Positions 37,633-50,527 are shown, counted from the first letter of the stretch. The stretch: 64,000 nucleotides of DNA from Patiria pectinifera (GCA_029964075.1 CM057134.1:20066905-20130904), one strand, 5' to 3'. Notes: a model not told the origin generated them from the letters alone. A program made the numbers and translations.

Positions 37633-39033
37633 TTTAGCAATTTTATTAATTTGTGGACAATCACACACACATATGAGTCATTTCTTTCACTTTTTTATTT
37701 AATGTTTTCTTCTTTCGAGTGAACGCAGACTTGCATTAAAAATAGAAGACAAGTCCATTGCATTGAAGATGCAAAAGTCAACTTTGTCAAGTTGTCAGTA
37801 CAAAAAAACGGGAAAGAAATAGAAAAAAGAAAACCTCACTAGAGCTGGGCCGAATATACCGCATATCTGAATATTTTCTGTCAAATATCAACTAGTCTAA
37901 GTTTCTGTTAAGCGTTTTTGCAATGTGAGACAACCAAATCACATGTTTTCGGGTTCTACAAACTTTCTTAAGCACTTTAACATAGATATATGTCAACGAT
38001 GCATTATGAAACTTTCACGATAAGGTTACGGTGACTAAACTTTATGCAATGGATTTTTTGTATGGACAAATTACAGTGTAAATGTACAAAATGTACTATT
38101 TAGACATTTATAAGTCTGAAAACTTGTGCTCATGTAATAAGAAGAACATTACAACTTCTGTAGCATGCGATATTAGGCAAAGGTTTTTCTGCCATTATAG
38201 GGCCTACATATAAGGAAAAGGAGAAGACAGGGCTGCCAACTTTGAGTAAAGAGCTGAGAGTGAGAATTTGCTGATGGAGCATGATCATAATGCTAATTGG
38301 AGCGCAAAGCACCAAGCCCTAACGGTGCGGGTTCAGGGCCTGCTTAAGGTCCCCGAAAAATGTTGATTCCAGATGCTTTGTGTTGCAATTTCAGGCAAAT
38401 TCTGACCTCTTTAAACCATTTTTGAGCAAAAGATCATCATTTTAACATCATTTGCGAGTTATATTTATTTGTTTTTTAAGCGTAAAAAATCATGTGTATG
38501 CGTGAGAGCGTGAGGACAACCTGAAATGTGAGAGTCTCACAGAAGATAAAATGGACAAACTTTCATGTGGTGTAAATATTCTGGACTGGGTTTTGGCCAG
38601 GTGAACAGAAAGACACTGGTAGCAGCAGGTATCCATTACACTGCGGCGCGCGGGATTCCAGACTTGATACAAGTTAAACGGGGTTAATTGTATCTGTGAG
38701 CGAAAAATGCCTGACCAAATGTTGGAGGAATTGATGGAGATGTTTATCTGAAACACTGGTAGACAGAGTGGAGTTGAGATAAGACTACAGCCAGCCAATT
38801 TGGGTTGTCTCTGGAGACGAGAAGAAGTCAGGATTTCACATTCCAGGGACATTTTATGTCTAGAGCCTGCAGAGTTCCCCCATGGTTTTATTCTGTGTCA
38901 TTGTGTATTATCCGACCTGCCAGGCACAAAATTGTCTATTCAGCTTCTTGAGGAACTTCTTTCAATTTACATTTGTTTGATACAAATAAATTTATGACTT
39001 TTTATCATCAGTTGTGGGGATCTGGCGTGTTTG

Positions 39034-39454
39034 CAGGCATGCAACCTTGCAACTTGCAAACTTGGAAGTAATAAAAAAAGAGGAAACTCCAATCTTACAA
39101 GACTAAATTTGTGCAATATTTTTCAGTTCTTAATGACATACATTGATCTGGTATACGGTATACCCTCTGGAGACATGTGTACAATAGGAAACAAAAGGTT
39201 ATCACAAAATAGATATATGGACTTTACTCAAAAACTAGGAATTTTCAAGGTGTGTTGATCCGTCGCAAATTGAAGTTTTTTAAGTAAGGGATATTCAGTC
39301 CAAATTTTAGCTCAGGAAATTAATTCTGGTTAAAATAGGAGCATTTTGAAAGTACACTTTCAAACACAAGGATACACATTCCAGTATGTATGCACACGTA
39401 TGTGTGAAGTGAGAAACAAGGAAATCAGCTGATCCAGAGCAAAGTTGCATGCCT
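39034..39454. mobile_element. MITE with CAGGCATGCA ends, longer copy 2
   Basis: This 421-bp element runs from CAGGCATGCAACCTT to AAGTTGCATGCCTG. It is flanked by a 6-bp direct repeat TGTTTG. The interior differs from the short copies apart from short shared blocks such as GAGGAAACTCCAA. Confidence 0.7.
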
Positions 39455-39759
39455 GTGTTTGAAACATTTGGTGAAAATAGCATGAAGATTCCTTCACTGG
39501 GAATTAGTCATAGTTCTGAGTTGATTCTTTTTCACTAGCACTTGGAAAGTTCTATCAGAGCTTTCGACCATTGGGTTGCCTTTTTCAATCTGAGTTAGTG
39601 TCCAGTCTCTTTTTGGTTACGAGGCTGTAAGATCACCTCGTAAACTGGCACAAGGTTGGTGAAAGTTATATATATTTTGTTACTGTCTTCTGTGATGTGA
39701 GGCTTTCTGGCAAAGTGAGATGGAGCATGGCACAGGCCGCAGTGGAGAAAAATGAAGAA

Positions 39760-40053
39760 TTATAAGATGGAATTTTGCATCGGGGTGATATAAATCAAAT
39801 TGTAGGTTTTGCCCTTCACCGACGCGACATTCAAACACTGTATACTCAGTGTGTTACCTCCCGAGTGAAAGTTGGAAAAAATCACTCGGGTGGGACTCGA
39901 ACCCACGACCTCCTGCTTTCTAGTGCAGATGTCTTACCACTCGACCACCGAGCTAACAGGATCGGTTGGCGGGTTTTTTCAAACTTTCACTCGGGAGGTA
40001 ACACACTGAGTATACAGTGTTTGAATGTCGGTGAAGGGCAAAACCTATAATTT
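39760..40053 (-). mobile_element. Palindromic tRNA-carrying SINE-like element, full-length copy
   Basis: A perfect 13-bp direct repeat GAAAAATGAAGAA (39747-39759 and 40054-40066) flanks the element. Inverted arms (about 39804-39881 and 39973-40046) enclose a tRNA-like domain on the minus strand at about 39889-39960. That domain has an A-box-like GGTGGTCGAGTGG, an anticodon-loop-like CTAGAAA and a B-box GGGTTCGAGTCCC, and resembles a Ser(AGA)-type tRNA without the long variable arm. The tail (39760-39800) equals the tail of the copy at 7011. It is probably transcribed by RNA polymerase III, if at all. Confidence 0.8.
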
Positions 40054-41877
40054 GAAAAATGAAGAAAAAAAGGGAATGGGTGTGATTTGGAAAAATGTTT
40101 CCAGATTTATTGATATTTTTGTAATCTTTGATATGTCTGCTACACATATTATAAAGAAATAGTTTTAAAATGGTGGAATAAAAGTGTTTCTAAGGAAAAA
40201 CAATTGACATCTTTCATTTTCACGACTACAAAACTCGAAAATTTAAAAATCCATTTTTTTCTCAGTATTTGATATGTTGATTGATGCGAACTTTAAACAG
40301 TCAACTTGTCAACGGAATGTCCAGCTGAAGTGCAGCAAACAGTATTGTAAGGAGAATGTTGTTATCTTTCCTAATACCCCCCAACCCTCAAGTTTCAACC
40401 TCTGCCCAGTTCTGTCTCATTTTGCCAGAAATTGAACGCCTCATAGTCACATGTATTGGGGCTTACATGTGTATCTGGTCAGTCTGAGTTTGTTGTCCGA
40501 TAATTCTCGCTATTAACTTTACATCCTGTTTTCTGTCAATGTCATTTCATTTCTTCCTCATTTTGATGTGGTCATTGATTGTACAGAGTAAAGGCCAGTT
40601 TTTTTATTCACGCAAATGTGAAGACAAAGCGAAATAATTTGACATCAGGGAAAATTGGCCGCGAAATTGGCCAGAGTTGCACTGTGTTAAACTTTGTGAA
40701 CGCTTACCTTGACGTCACAAATTCGCACTTTCATTCGTTTTTGTGCAGAGTATGAACCGGCCTCTAATTTAGTTTAAACTTCTGTTCTTGTCTTTTCAAA
40801 AAATCCTGTTTTGTAAAGTCGGGTAACAAGTATTTTGAACCAGGTTAAGTGTTTATAACGAGTTTACATAATTGTGGAAGTATTGTAGTACTTTGTATGT
40901 ACTCCAAATGAACTCTTAATAGTTGTAAACACATTATTTGTCACATTGTTTGTCACTTCTGACAAAACTTTGGTACAAAGCACCCACCAAAGGGTAACTC
41001 TTTTAATCCATGGTAAAAAAAACAGAGTTCATAAAATCAGGGCTACAAGTACAGGTGCTCTAGGGGTTAGTGCAGGACACACGCAGGGCCAGCATGGGAC
41101 AGAATTAATTAAAGACAGGGGCAGAGGGAGGAAGTTGTTTGGCTATCAATTTGGGAGGCTCAGTGGGGGAGTTGGGATGAGAGTTGTAACAAATCTGGGA
41201 GTCTGGCGTGGTGGGTCTGGCTATTAACTCCCCAGCCTAGGCCTGGTGTGGAGAGTGGGCCTAGAGGGCCACAGTGTCCTCCTGAGGACACCAACTTCAT
41301 GTCACTTGTAGACTGCTGAGTGTACCTTGACCACTCCTGTGTTGATTCCTGCGTATATATTTGGAGTGAGCACTGATAGGCAAGATTTGTCCAAATTGAT
41401 ACACTGTACATTCACAGGTTTTCTTGGGTTCTTCAAGATGTTAGATTTAGAACCAAATAATTTGTATCAAAATATATGCCATCCTGAGTAATGTTCTGCC
41501 TGTTTTTCCCACGGCGGGTGTGAAACGCGCCGTGGGCTCGAGCTGCTTAAGTTGGTGGTTGGTGAATGGGTGGGTTGGTGGACGCTTTATTCGGCCATAA
41601 ATTGTATTCATGCAACTTGAGTATTACAGCTTTGCATTGAAGACCGGTTGTGCAAACACTGATGCGCATGCGTCTAATTTGCATATTTTTGCATATTAGT
41701 TCATTCCCCATTCATTTTCGTTTTCTGTACTCTCGAGGTACCGGTACGGCCTGGGTGCGTGCACGAACGGTGCCTTAAGCCGTCTTCACACGTTACCCGG
41801 CCGCCGTGGGTTGTCCACTTGGTGCTTGTTAGTTCGAATACTGAATAATTTGTAGTTTCTGCAATTAAATAATTTAA

Positions 41878-42248
41878 AGGCATAGACATTTGCTTTTCAT
41901 GCATTTTGTCTGTTTCCAATAATAACAGCACTCAAAATCCAAAGAAGAATGTTCAAAACCTATCCTGTTGAAATTTCAGCTCAGTGGATGTTAGGCAAGC
42001 TTTTCAAGATATCGGTGTAAAGCCATGTACAACTTTTTGATCACAAACCACCATTTCGTCTATGGAAATCTTTCTTTCCAAAGATCAGTCAATTGACTGA
42101 TCGTTGGAAATCACCAACAGTTCTTGATTTCGCCGAAATGACAGCAAGCCAGACAGAATAATTTCACAGGGTGTTTAATCTTTACTTTAATCCACGTAAT
42201 AAGGATTTTGATAATTAATAATGGATTTCTTTTGGGATAATTGTGCCT
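41878..42248. mobile_element. TTAA-flanked MITE (AGGCATA ends), copy 2, inverted
   Basis: TTAA lies at 41874-41877 and 42249-42252. The element starts AGGCATAGAC and ends TTGTGCCT. Its interior is the reverse complement of the copy at 12299, including ACTCAAAATCC and GAATAATTTCACAGGGTGTT. Confidence 0.7.
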
Positions 42249-42914
42249 TTAATGCGGACTAAACTAAATGTACTGTGTAATACATTGTGCAGTGTTTACT
42301 GCAAATGTTCGTGTAGCTTCAATTGAAGTCAAGTTTTTGTCACGTGCACTCCAACACCTTGCCATCTTGAAAATTGAGGGTTGCGTGACTTGTTGAATGT
42401 ACCCTCCATCTGCCGATGGCTCCTGTCCGCCCCCATTTTGATAAACCTGGACCCAACAATGTGGCTTCATGTCACCCCTCAGTGCAACATCTTTGTGTTT
42501 AGTCTTGTTGGGGGCCGGATCGCCATTACCGATCCCACGGATTGATGAGTTACATATGACTGCCGATGAGAAATGTTAGCAGCTTGGGTTACCCCCACGG
42601 AGTGGAGTAAGGTGTAATCGACAATGAAACAGGAGAGAGAATTGAAAACAACAATCAGCTCCACCGAGATCTGGTGATGTCGTCTTGGGTTTCCACACCT
42701 CTTTGTTTGCTCCCTTGACAGCTTGGTTAGCCAAGATAAACTGAGATTGGATAGTCTTTGCGCTGGGTCTATATTTAGGTTAGGAAAACTCTCCACATTT
42801 TGTACATGTTTTTTGTGTTTGCCTCAGAGAAGTACATGTGTAAACATTTTTTTTATATTTTAAAGTAAACCACAAAGAGAAACTGACAAGGTGCATATTA
42901 TAATATTTTTTTTC

Positions 42915-43060
42915 AAAGTTGAACAGAGAAATTGACTGGGGCGGGGTTTGAACCTGCGACCTCTGGATTGCCGTTCCGGTGCTCTACCAACTGAGCTATC
43001 CAGCCCTATGTTGGTGGTTTTTCAATTTGGCAATGTCTTTGTTTCTATGTTGCAGAAAGT
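42915..43060 (-). mobile_element. tRNA-SINE, antisense copy
   Basis: The reverse complement reads GGGCTGGATAGCTCAGTTGG, GTAGAGCACC, then GTCGCAGGTTCAAACCCC: clear A-box and B-box matches. The flank ACCAACATAGGGCTGG is shared with the copy at 16715, so this is a dispersed family rather than a tRNA gene. The anticodon loop lacks T33 and the acceptor stem does not pair. Confidence 0.7.
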
Positions 43061-45125
43061 CTGAAGTAACTCTGGTCAAATCAAAGTAACTTGTGGTTGT
43101 GTGCATTGTGCATGAATACTTCCATCCTTTTTGTCCTACTTTAGCCCATTTACTACATTGTATTACATTGTATTTACATTCACTGATACTAAGATTAGGT
43201 TAAGTCTGGATGCTTGATTTTGATCAGTCTTCAGACAAAATGGTTAAATCTCGGTCTTATGTCCCAAGTCAACTGTGTGTGGACCTTTGTGGAGTCTGGG
43301 TGTCGAAGACAGTCTCAAGTCGGACTTGCATGTACTGAGTCCAAATCAGTGACCATGTCACAAACCAAATTTCAAGTAGTTTTAAAGACCTTAGAACCAC
43401 ATTTTCTTGCCGTTCACTCTTCCCGAGCCAAGCTGATAAATGTCTGAGCATGATGTTTAAGTTGCTTTCCCCGTGCTTTGGCAAAATATGACCAGCTCCA
43501 CAAAAAAGGGTATTAAGTCACGCTGAGCATGTAATATTATTGTGTGCCCCCACATTGAGAAAGAGGAAAAAATCGTCAAAAAATTTTTGTCATGAATGAC
43601 AATGACATCTTTAAATACAGTTTCAGGTTTCATTCAATGCTGAATTGATGAATTGATGAAAAAAGTGGAATTTTTGTGTGCATTGTTCTGCTGTTTGCTG
43701 TTTTACAACAGAGCCAGCTAGCCTGTTTTCAGTTGTGTAATTTGTTGTAGTAGAAAGAAAAGTAATTCATATGCAAATACGTCATATCTCCAAATGGGAG
43801 GGGCTATGGGGATCTATTATATACCAAATGAAAGCTTACATTGGTGGCTCAATTTCACTTTTTGCGACATAATACCCTATTTTGTTGAGCCGGTCACAAA
43901 TATATATTTTTTCCTATTTGCCTAATAAATTTTCAACATGTATACGTTTCAACTGAAATCCCCCCCCTTTTTTTTGAAGGCTGCAACCCTCAGAGAAAAA
44001 TGTTTTTGGGTTTGTTTTGGGCACAAACATGTCTGCTTTGCAGCAGACTGGCTCCCGGTCCATGGATGTACATTATCGATATGGTGGTGGGGCGGGTAAC
44101 AGCCTCCCCGCAAGAACGCAATAATTGTCTAGCAGCTGATATTTCGAAGCTGTAAAGTAAAAATTCAGTAACTTAACATGGGCCAATTATATTCTTTGGA
44201 TGCCTCATTCAAAAAGGAATAACTTTGGTATTTCTAGCAAAAAATATCAATTTAGCAAAGGAATCTAATTGTCAAGATGAAACTCGAAAATTGCACCGGG
44301 AACGCAACTTTTAAGTTTTAACATCTGAATTCTTTGGGGTTTTCTTCTAGGAATGTGCACCATTGTTTAATAATCCTCTGACTTAATATCATCAATTCCT
44401 TCTCATTTACCAAATTGTGTTGATCACTTAATGGCTCTTCCATTTCCACGGGCGAGAAAGAAAAAAAAAAGACTAAAGCAATCAACCTTCATCTGGGATT
44501 CATCTAAACACCCCCTCTGGGATGCCAGTGTTTTTTTGTTGGTTTAGCAGAGAGCAGAAGTTTCCAGTTTTAGACAAACATTTTTTCAGGTGTTTTCATG
44601 GCCGGTGAAGGGCCCAGCGTCTTTGGGTCTCGCGGCCGAAGATCCAGCAACTGCTATGATATCCTCCGTGTATTGACGATAAGGTTTTGTTGTTGCTCCA
44701 AGCAGGGTCATGCTAGTAAGTGGCCAGCAACAAGTAGCTAATTTGGATCTGAATGCCGCAGGCTGATGTTGAGGCTTGGCGCACCAAATATTCTGGACTT
44801 CTCATTGGCAGGGACAAATCCAAACAACTTTTTGTTTATAAATACATGTACTACAGAGTAGAAACTGTTATAAAAGTATGGGAACAGTAATAACATGAAG
44901 TAAAATATAAGTTCCAAGTGTCATTTAGGTAAATGTAGGCCTATATGTGTACCCGCAGCATGCATGTATAAGCAGTATACAAGAACAATTGTTATTCTTA
45001 TGACATTCCTAAAATAGTCTAATATGTGGTGCTTATAGCCCTTTATACCAAAGGTCTCAAAGTACTTCACAATAGGCTATTACCCCTGTTCATCAGACAA
45101 TGAGACCAGTTTTTGCAGCAGCTCG

Positions 45126-45300
45126 AGATAAGCGCACATTCTGGTCTCTACCTTCACAGGTACCCATTTATACTCCTGGGTGGAGAGAGGCAATTGTAGT
45201 AAAGTGTCTTACCCAAGAACACAAGCACCATGTTCCCTGTCAGGGTTCGAACCCACGAACCAAGGCACGTGAGTCAAACACCTTACCATTGGACCATTTG
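45126..45300 (-). mobile_element. tRNA-derived SINE, copy 2 (antisense)
   Basis: This has the same layout as 31976-32155: CACAGGTACCCATTTATACT, GGTGGAGAGAGGCAATTGTA, B-box GGGTTCGAACCC near 45243, and the tRNA-like end at the right. Confidence 0.7.
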
Positions 45301-45563
45301 GTTTGAAATTCCCTTGAGGATGTAAGTATAGCAGAGGAGGGTACTGGGTCCCGGGTACCAGCTCCGAGGTACCAGCTACTTTGTGGGCTTTTGTTTTCCC
45401 TCATCTGCTAATTGGGTTTCCTGTGAGGGTGTAATGTAGGCCTGCATGTACCAAAGAGCTTACAGCTTGAAAGCCTGCATGTAAATGGGTCACAGGTAAT
45501 CCCAAGTGTGCTCCAATGCTGCTATAATACCACATATTGGGAGTTTCAGGGAAGATATATTTA

Positions 45564-45780
45564 CCCAATGAAAATTCCAGTCGAAACCAGTTCACCTTGA
45601 AACTGGTGACTGGTTTTGAACTGTTGAATCTGGTTCAAAACCATTTTACCAGTTCGTACTTGGTTCAAAACCAGTGTTTTTAAACCAGTTCAAATCCAGT
45701 CACCAATTTCCAGTTCAACTGGTACCGGTTGAAACCAGTTGAACCGGTTAAACTGGTTTCAACTGGAATTTTCACCTGGG
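45564..45780. mobile_element. MITE built of GAAACCAGTT palindromes
   Basis: The termini CCCAATGAAAATTCCAG and CTGGAATTTTCACCTGGG are imperfect inverted repeats. The interior is made of many copies of AACTGGTTNNAAACCAGTT-like motifs on both strands. Confidence 0.65.
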
Positions 45781-45932
45781 ATAGGCATCGTGAATGTTTC
45801 ACATCTGGAAGAGAAAGCCAGCTGTATTTTTTTTTCCAAACTGTAGTTTTGAGGTTATTACATTTTGTTGTGGGAAAACCAAGGGTTTTCTTTGGTTGAT
45901 ATTTGAGTGGGTCTTTTCAAACACCTATTTTT

Positions 45933-46950
45933 ATGCCCCGCGGCGAAGCCGAAGGGGCATACTGTTTCCGCCTTGTCCTTCCGTGGGTGGGTGTGTGTGT
46001 GGGTGTGTTAGTGGGTGGGTGCGTGCGTGCGTGTGTGTGTCCGGATAAATCTTGTCAGCGCGATAACTTGAGAAATACTTAACATATGAACTTCAAATTT
46101 GGTTTGTGTATTGTTCTTGGTAATCCTAAGAACCCTTTTGCATTTGGGGCCGAAAGGTCAAGGGTCAAGGTCACAGTGACTAAAACAAAAGAAATTTTGT
46201 CAGCGTGATAACTTGAGAAATACTTTACATATGAAATTCAAATTTGGTTTGTGTATTGTTCTTGGTAATCCTAAGAAGCCTATTGCATTTGGGGCCGAAA
46301 GGTCAAGGGTCAAGGTCACAGTGGCTGAAACAATAGAAATTTTGTCAGCGCTATAACTTGAGAAATACTTTACATATGAACTTCAAATTTGGTTTGTGTA
46401 TTGTTCTTGGTAATCCTAAGAAGCCTATTGCATTTGGGGCCGAAAGGTGAAGGGTCAAGGTCACAGTGGCTGAAACAATAGAAATTTTGTCAGCGCGATA
46501 ATGTGAGAAATACTTTACATGTGAACTTCAAATTTGGTTTGTGGATTGTCCTTGGCAACCCTAACAAGCCTATTGCATTTTGGGCCAAAAGGTCAAGGGT
46601 CAAGGTCACAATGGCTAAAACAAAAGGAATTTTGTCAGCGCGATAACTTGACAAATACTTAACATGTGAACTTCAAATTTGGTTTGTGGATCATTCTTGG
46701 TAATCCAAATAGGCCTATTGCATTTGGGGTCGAAAGGTCAAGGGTCAAGGTCACAGTGGCTAAAACAATAGAAATCTTGTATTTATTCTGAGAGCAAAGG
46801 GATTAGGGATTAATTCATATAAAACCTACAGAAGACACTAATGCTGTCAATGAACGTTCCATGTGACCAAGGTACATAAAATGATGTTAAAAGAGTGGTG
46901 TTATGTCGTGGGAACAGTCATGGTTGCGGGGCATTTGTGTTTGTAAACAC
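45933..46950. mobile_element. ATGCCCCGC-ended repeat element carrying a tandem array
   Basis: It begins ATGCCCCGCGGCGAAGCC (about 45933) and closes with GCGGGGCAT at 46926-46934, giving short inverted ends. After a GT/GGGT-rich microsatellite (45983-46040) it carries five 145-bp units. No coding capacity is seen. The same head recurs in many marine invertebrate genomes (from memory). Confidence 0.6.
46051..46780 (+). repeat. Tandem array, five units of 145 bp
   Basis: The unit start TTGTCAGCG occurs at 46051, 46196, 46341, 46486 and 46631, and the array ends near 46780: exactly 145 bp per unit. Each unit contains GGGTCAAGGTCACA, which includes TCAAGGTCA, the extended half-site of NR5A/ERR-class nuclear receptors. 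Confidence 0.85.
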
Positions 46951-47169
46951 ACCTGACTTGTTTTGTTTGTCTTTCATATGAGTTTTTGAAATAAAAATAC
47001 CAATAATACTTGGAAACTTTTCCAAAAGATAAAATCCTTTGATTGTGTAAGTACATCAGATAAAGGTCAACTGGTGGGCTGACTTATAATACCTCATTTG
47101 GAACTAGTCTTCATTTACGTCAGAACCAAGACACGAAAAAACTAACTGTGTACTGTCTCTAACCTCTAG

Positions 47170-48600
47170 CCTTCCGATCAGTAGTCCTGTTTGAACACGG
47201 ATTTAAAAAAGAAAAAGAAATTGCAAATCAGCATCAACCTGGGGATTCACCTTTGAGACTTATCAGCACACATCCACGACTCCCACTCGACCCGAGAGTT
47301 TTCAGGCCTCCTTGGTTTGATTACTGGCAGGATGGACTGGGGGGAAACAGACATGTCGCTCAGTAAACCTTAAATCCTCCAAGATTTCCCCTGGAACTGT
47401 TCCCGCTGTATGGGGCTCCTGAGCTGCTGCTTTGCATGCTTAGGTTCTTTAATGACCACCACCCAAAAAGATCCTTCTTCGAATCTATTCAATTTTGGCA
47501 CCTTGGTCACGATTCCACTGTTCTCCCCCCCCCCCTCCCAAGGGGACTGAGAAGGTCACACAGAAGAACTGCTCATTTGGGAAAAAGGTCATGGACTTCT
47601 CCAATCTTTCTGCAAGTCACTAGTGCCCAATTCCCCAGCGGTAGCCAATACCGGCAGCCCTTCATTTGGACTGGGCCTCTGCGCCAATTTATTCAGGAGG
47701 ACAGCGGCGGGGTTCAAGTCAGACTGAAGGAACTCCGGAAGGTCTCACTCCAACCATGTTGAGGGAAATATCTTTATATAATTTTTTAATCCTGAAAGAT
47801 AATACGGCTAGATGCAATAAAGGGAGTAGCAAAAAGGGGGTTAACGTCTGGGGGAGGGGGGGGGGGGTCTGCTGTAATCAGAAAAGGAAGCCTGCTTTTT
47901 TTCTGCGGAGAATTGGTCAATTTACACAGGATGAGCCTGGTGGAGTGCGTCGCGCATGATAGTCCAGCGACAGGTCCTGAGATGTACATTTACGGTCTGT
48001 GCACTCCGAGTCAGCACAAGACATTCCAAGTAGGAATGGAACTCCACCGAGTCTGAGGAGTGAGGAAGGCCTATCGTATTTCTTCGAGGACGTACACCGG
48101 GGCTACGGAAACCTTCGCAGGGGATGGTGAGGCATTCAACTCCACCGAGGGCCGAGGGTCACTCAATTAGCACCGGATCGAGTCAATGAGTGTAGACCAG
48201 GTGATAGTCTGATGCCGTTTATAACTGCGCAGAAAGGACCCCCTTTCATATCTGTGGTTTCACCGGACCTTCTTAATGAACCCGTGTATCAACACTCACG
48301 ATGCTGGCATGAGATAGAACACAGTGCTCTGAGAAACTCTAGCAATGACATGCAGAGAAGGGACCAGGGAATTAACCGTTCATAGACTGCATTTCATTTT
48401 GATGTATATTTGATCAATTAGCACCATGGACAGTTTTCGGATGGGTGCAGTGATAGGCCTTGTAGTGATGGCACTGTCGATAAATGATGGCAGAGCACGA
48501 GCCCCACCCTGGCTGGGGATTAATTGCTTAAGTAGAAACAGGACAAACTGATAAAACTGGCTTGCTCGCCATCGACTGAATTGAGAATCCTGCCTGATAC
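47170..48600. promoter_or_regulatory. Long unique GC-richer intronic stretch
   Basis: There is about 1.4 kb with few repeats apart from C/G runs at 47524 and 47860, and moderate CpG content around 48000-48200. Open frames here (for example 47436-47762) show no recognisable domain. This could be a cluster of regulatory elements or simply unique intron. Confidence 0.2.
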
Positions 48601-49215
48601 TATCCTATAGCATGCTTTATACTTTGTGATTCTGGTGTGTTAGCCTGCAGCAGATCATGCATAATTTGTGGTAAACTTCATGCTGCGGTTTGGTGCAAAC
48701 TGAAGCTGGGGTTGGACCTACATGTAGGCCTCCATGCCTTTGTGAACTATCCGCAAGGGCTAGCTACACACTCTGTAATCTTATGTACATGTCCCATGAA
48801 GGCATTTTGTTAGAAGTCTGTTTAGAGATGCAAACATGTACAAGAAATCTGATCGGGTTGAAGTAAAGACCTCCGCTTCTTTCAAAGAAAAAAAAAAAAA
48901 AATTCACAAGAGAGTTAAAAAAGAATTACTCAGATATGATGAAATGGCACTTGTTAACACAATATCATTTCTAGAAATGTCACTGACATTTCAAACAACA
49001 TTCCTTGGACTAAATATTTCACTCCACTAAAAACACGCTCATAGGAAACAACACAAAATCGGACAGAAGGAGCGCCAGCTGGAGGCACTCAGGAGCAAGG
49101 CGGTGATTGGTTATTCACTGGAAATTAAAGATTACGACCTCCAGGACAATTTTCTTTTCACTTTTACCAGAGATAGCCTAGTCAAATATTTTATTTTATA
49201 TGCCCCTCCCCAAAC

Positions 49216-49490
49216 TTTGAGCACAAGTGGTCTAGTGGTAGAGCACAGGATTCATGATCATGAGATTGTGGTTCGAGCCTCGCACTGGCCATGCGTGTTG
49301 TGCCCTTGAGTAAGGCGCTTTACCTCAATTACTCTTCTCAACCCAGGTGTTAAATGGGTACTGGCATCATTCAATGCTGGGAAGGTAACAGACTCGCTGT
49401 GGAAGAGGTGTGGCGATCCCCCCACAGCATTTCATGGACTCGAGTCTGGCCCAATCGCTTCGAAAGAGAGATGGGCACTCCGTCCCCCTA
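49216..49490 (+). mobile_element. tRNA-derived SINE, sense copy
   Basis: The head GTGGTCTAGTGGTAGAGCA (A box) and GTGGTTCGAGCC (B box) is followed by TGCCCTTGAGTAAGGCGCTT and CCAGGTGTTAAATGGGTACT, the sense form of the central block in 31976 and 45126. The tail continues to about 49490. Confidence 0.7.
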
Positions 49491-50527
49491 ACTTTTTTTA
49501 ACTTCCTCCAAACCACCCCTAAAATGTTTGCCAAACTCTGGCCCAGGTCTAGATGGAGGCCTATCCCCCCCCCCTCGCCTCTATGCTAAATAGACCCAGA
49601 CAAATTCCCGAGCTGGAAGCTACAAGTCGCAAATTCTTGATCTCCAGAAATATTCCTACAACCTGTCCTGTATAGGCCGCAAGGACCTCTAATAACAAAA
49701 ATTATGGGGTCACAATATATTAATGAGCTCGCGCGCAGGAATTTAAAGATTTTGGTGTAATTTGCAATTGAGGTGTATCCAGTTATTGGAATGATGATTT
49801 AAAAAAAAACCTCAATGAAAATGAGACAAATTTTAGCAATTCCTCCAAAATAGCCGCCTCCATCTGTGAGCTTTGTTAACGCAAACCAGACATCAGAATG
49901 CACTTTTCTTCTTCTCAATAATCAAGAAAATATGCCTGTGAAAAGATCATCAGCCCCGATGTGAAAGATGAACTACAGAATGGCAGCCGCGGAGCCGTAT
50001 TTGGGATGGGAGGGGTCACGGTTTGTGTACGTGCTTCGCCTGCAGCGTAGGATATCATCCATTGCACCTGGGTGGCTGTTACAGCAAGTCACCAACACAT
50101 GTAGGCATGTTGAATCGACCCTACTTTCGTCGAGTCCCCTTATCCCGTTAAGTTCAGGATTTTCCTTTTTACAGCAACTTCACCGGCACATATCTCAATA
50201 CGATCTGACAAAAACGTTCTAAAATGTCAGTCCGTCTTCCCGATTGAGGAAATGTGGCGACGGGGAGTCATCAGCAATCACTTATTGTCAGATGCCTCCT
50301 GAGCAGACTTGAACATTCGTGCTGTAGTAAAAAGCCTGGCTAGATGGGGCAGTTCGACATTTAACACACATGTACAGGCTGCAGGAACGCATTATACATT
50401 TGGGTTTAGTTACAGTGTTGCTATTGCGTAACGTTTTGTACATGTAAACATGCACCTGTTTTGCAACTTGCTCTTCATGGGCTGGCATGGGTGGCGCAGT
50501 GCGTAAATCGCTTGCCTCTCACCAACT

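Noticed and set aside
39889-39960. Functional Ser tRNA gene
   Set aside because: It lies inside a palindromic repeat with a target duplication and lacks the long variable arm of serine tRNAs.
42934-43005. Functional tRNA gene on the minus strand
   Set aside because: The A and B boxes are good, but the acceptor stem does not pair, the anticodon loop lacks T33, and its flank is shared with another copy at 16715. It is a SINE head.
47436-47959. Coding exon in intron 1
   Set aside because: Overlapping frames in two phases with poly-Pro/poly-Gly from C and G runs; no recognised domain.
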